Below are positions 6,336 to 7,519 of a stretch of 7,519 nucleotides of DNA, in pieces. The translations under genes and the position numbers were made by a program. Each line of letters starts with the position of its first letter. Position 1 is the stretch's first letter. This DNA is from Candidatus Altarchaeum sp. CG2_30_32_3053. Its GTDB lineage: Archaea > Altiarchaeota > Altiarchaeia > Altiarchaeales > Altiarchaeaceae. The notes beneath the pieces are model-generated. The model was not told the origin of the DNA. It saw only the letters and a program-made list of their open reading frames with translations, and made no database searches. The DNA is taken from positions 1 through 7,519 of the forward strand of contig MNZY01000231.1 in the NCBI GenBank assembly GCA_001873845.1. Reading direction: 5' to 3'.

Positions 6336-7283
6336 TTACAATCCCGATTTATCTAAAATTTCCTTCATCGCGTGCAAATTTCCAACAGGCATTATATGGA
6401 CACCTTTAACGCCCAGACCTTTGATTTTATCAACCAGGTCAACGCATAAATTTACCCCTATTTCTTCAATAAGCCCTTTTTGTCCTGTTTCTTTTTGCTT
6501 TTTGCGTGCCTCATTCACATCATTCCTAAATTTTTCACCAATCACGATTCCTGGCAAAGTAAGTAAGTATTTCATCATACCGTAACTCCATATCGGAACA
6601 ATTCCGACAAGAATTTTATCAGATATTTTTTCACCTATTGTTTTTTCGTATAAATTTAGAAAATTTATTATTGGCTCTATATCAAAGACCCCCTGTGTCT
6701 GAAAGAAATCACATCCTGCAATTAATTTTCTCTTAACTTTATAAATTTCACCATCAAGAGGTGAAGAAGTAGGACTTAAACCTGTCCCGATGAAAAAATT
6801 TGTCTTTGCATTTAAATTTTTGTTTTCATAATTTGTGTCCTTCCCGTTCCACAATTTTCCTTCGTTTAATTTTTTCAGCATAACTATAAGTGTTGTGGAA
6901 TCCATATCATAAACCGGTTTTGATTTTGGATTGTCTGATGCCGGACACGCTGGATGGTCTCCTGCAATTGAAAGCACATTTTCTATTTCAAATATTGATG
7001 CACTGATCAAATCATTTTGCAATGCAACCCTGTTTTTGTCTCTAACAACCTGCTGAAGTATCGGCTCAACACCGTGTTGAATCATATAAATACTTGCTCC
7101 AAGCGATGACATCAGCACCCTCCCTCCGGGACCCTCAACAACATTTACACCTAAAATTCTTCCCATCAGTGGTTTCATTTCCTCAACCTCGCGTGCAAAC
7201 AGCGTTTTGTCGGGACACGGCGGCGGACTTACTTCTCCTGTTGCGGTAAATTTTCTGCTAAAATTTTCCCTTAACAAACTCAT
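6336..7283 (-). CDS. metF: Methylenetetrahydrofolate reductase family protein (MetF-like)
   Basis: MetF enzymes are flavoproteins that reduce methylene-tetrahydrofolate (or, in some archaea, probably a related pterin) to the methyl form. In a Wood-Ljungdahl organism this feeds the methyl branch leading to the CdhC reaction; it could also serve methionine synthesis. The 315-residue protein shows the family order: GEVSPPPCPD with the expected catalytic Glu at 17, GVEPILQQVVRDKNRVALQNDL (71-92, barrel core), AGDHP (107-111), PVYDMDS (123-129), FFQTQGVFD (193-201, substrate-site Gln) and HIMPVGN near the end (296-302). It is full length without breaks. The ATG at 7283 gives the usual N terminus (MSLL, then about ten residues before the first barrel strand). 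No MetV zinc-protein partner is encoded next to it. The pterin and electron donor cannot be read from the sequence. The stop codon is TAA. Confidence 0.9.
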   Translation of the reverse strand: MSLLRENFSRKFTATGEVSPPPCPDKTLFAREVEEMKPLMGRILGVNVVEGPGGRVLMSSLGASIYMIQHGVEPILQQVVRDKNRVALQNDLISASIFEIENVLSIAGDHPACPASDNPKSKPVYDMDSTTLIVMLKKLNEGKLWNGKDTNYENKNLNAKTNFFIGTGLSPTSSPLDGEIYKVKRKLIAGCDFFQTQGVFDIEPIINFLNLYEKTIGEKISDKILVGIVPIWSYGMMKYLLTLPGIVIGEKFRNDVNEARKKQKETGQKGLIEEIGVNLCVDLVDKIKGLGVKGVHIMPVGNLHAMKEILDKSGL

Positions 7284-7519
7284 TTTAAATTTGATTATTT
7301 AATATTTTTCATTATTTACTCTAGATGACAACTTTTTGTTCGTGAGTTGATCAATTTGTATTCAAATTTGCAAAAATTTATTGAAAAAATGTGACCATTT
7401 AAAAACTAACAGGACTTACTCGTGAAAACTTAAAAAATTTACCCTTTGTTTTTAGAGTGGCCAAATATTTCATTGGAAATACAAATTTATTTGTGATTTT
7501 ATAATTATTTTGTGTTAAA
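7284..7519. other. AT-rich non-coding region upstream of metF
   Basis: No gene is visible on either strand. Immediately before the metF ATG the minus strand reads AAATTTAAA, with no Shine-Dalgarno sequence. A TATA-like AAAAATATT (complement of about 7301-7309) sits roughly 20-25 bases upstream of the start and may be the metF promoter. Near the right edge, TTTTATA at 7497-7503 on the + strand could belong to a gene beginning beyond the window. CCAA/TTGG at 7461-7476 is a small imperfect palindrome. Confidence 0.45.

Noticed and set aside
7456..7462. AGTGGCC shared between the metF upstream region and the cdhC leader (167-173) as a common operator.
   Set aside because: Seven bases in two places is too little evidence, and the distances to the two start codons differ greatly (about 70 and 175 bases).

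Overview
The window is about two-thirds A+T (judged by eye) and looks archaeal. The acetyl-CoA synthase subunit is the short archaeal CdhC form. Genes start without Shine-Dalgarno sequences, and TATA-like boxes lie about 20-35 bases upstream, as expected for leaderless transcripts. A carbon-fixing (Wood-Ljungdahl) lineage such as the Altiarchaeota would fit, but this is inference and I cannot name the organism from the sequence alone.

Layout: 1-243 is a non-coding leader with several short repeats. 244-1626 (+) is cdhC, encoding the A-cluster subunit that makes acetyl-CoA. 1627-1720 holds a predicted stem-loop structure. 1721-3012 (+) is a heavily decayed AAA ATPase/DUF4143 gene that has lost its Walker A region. 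It converges on 3025-6075 (-), a PurS-PurL fusion (FGAM synthase, purine synthesis) without a glutaminase domain. 6076-6335 is non-coding. 6336-7283 (-) is a MetF-type methylene-tetrahydropterin reductase. 7284-7519 is AT-rich non-coding DNA.

Two of the three intact genes can act in the same pathway: MetF would make the methyl group, which reaches CdhC through a corrinoid protein encoded elsewhere and is joined there to CO and CoA. They lie on opposite strands 5 kb apart with purine and junk DNA between them, so they are not an operon. Each intact gene appears to be transcribed alone.

I did not find a convincing new multi-gene system. The items most worth a second look are the very high density of the palindromic hexamer AAATTT, in-frame tandem repeats inside two intact genes, the structured element behind cdhC, and the repeated modules in front of it.
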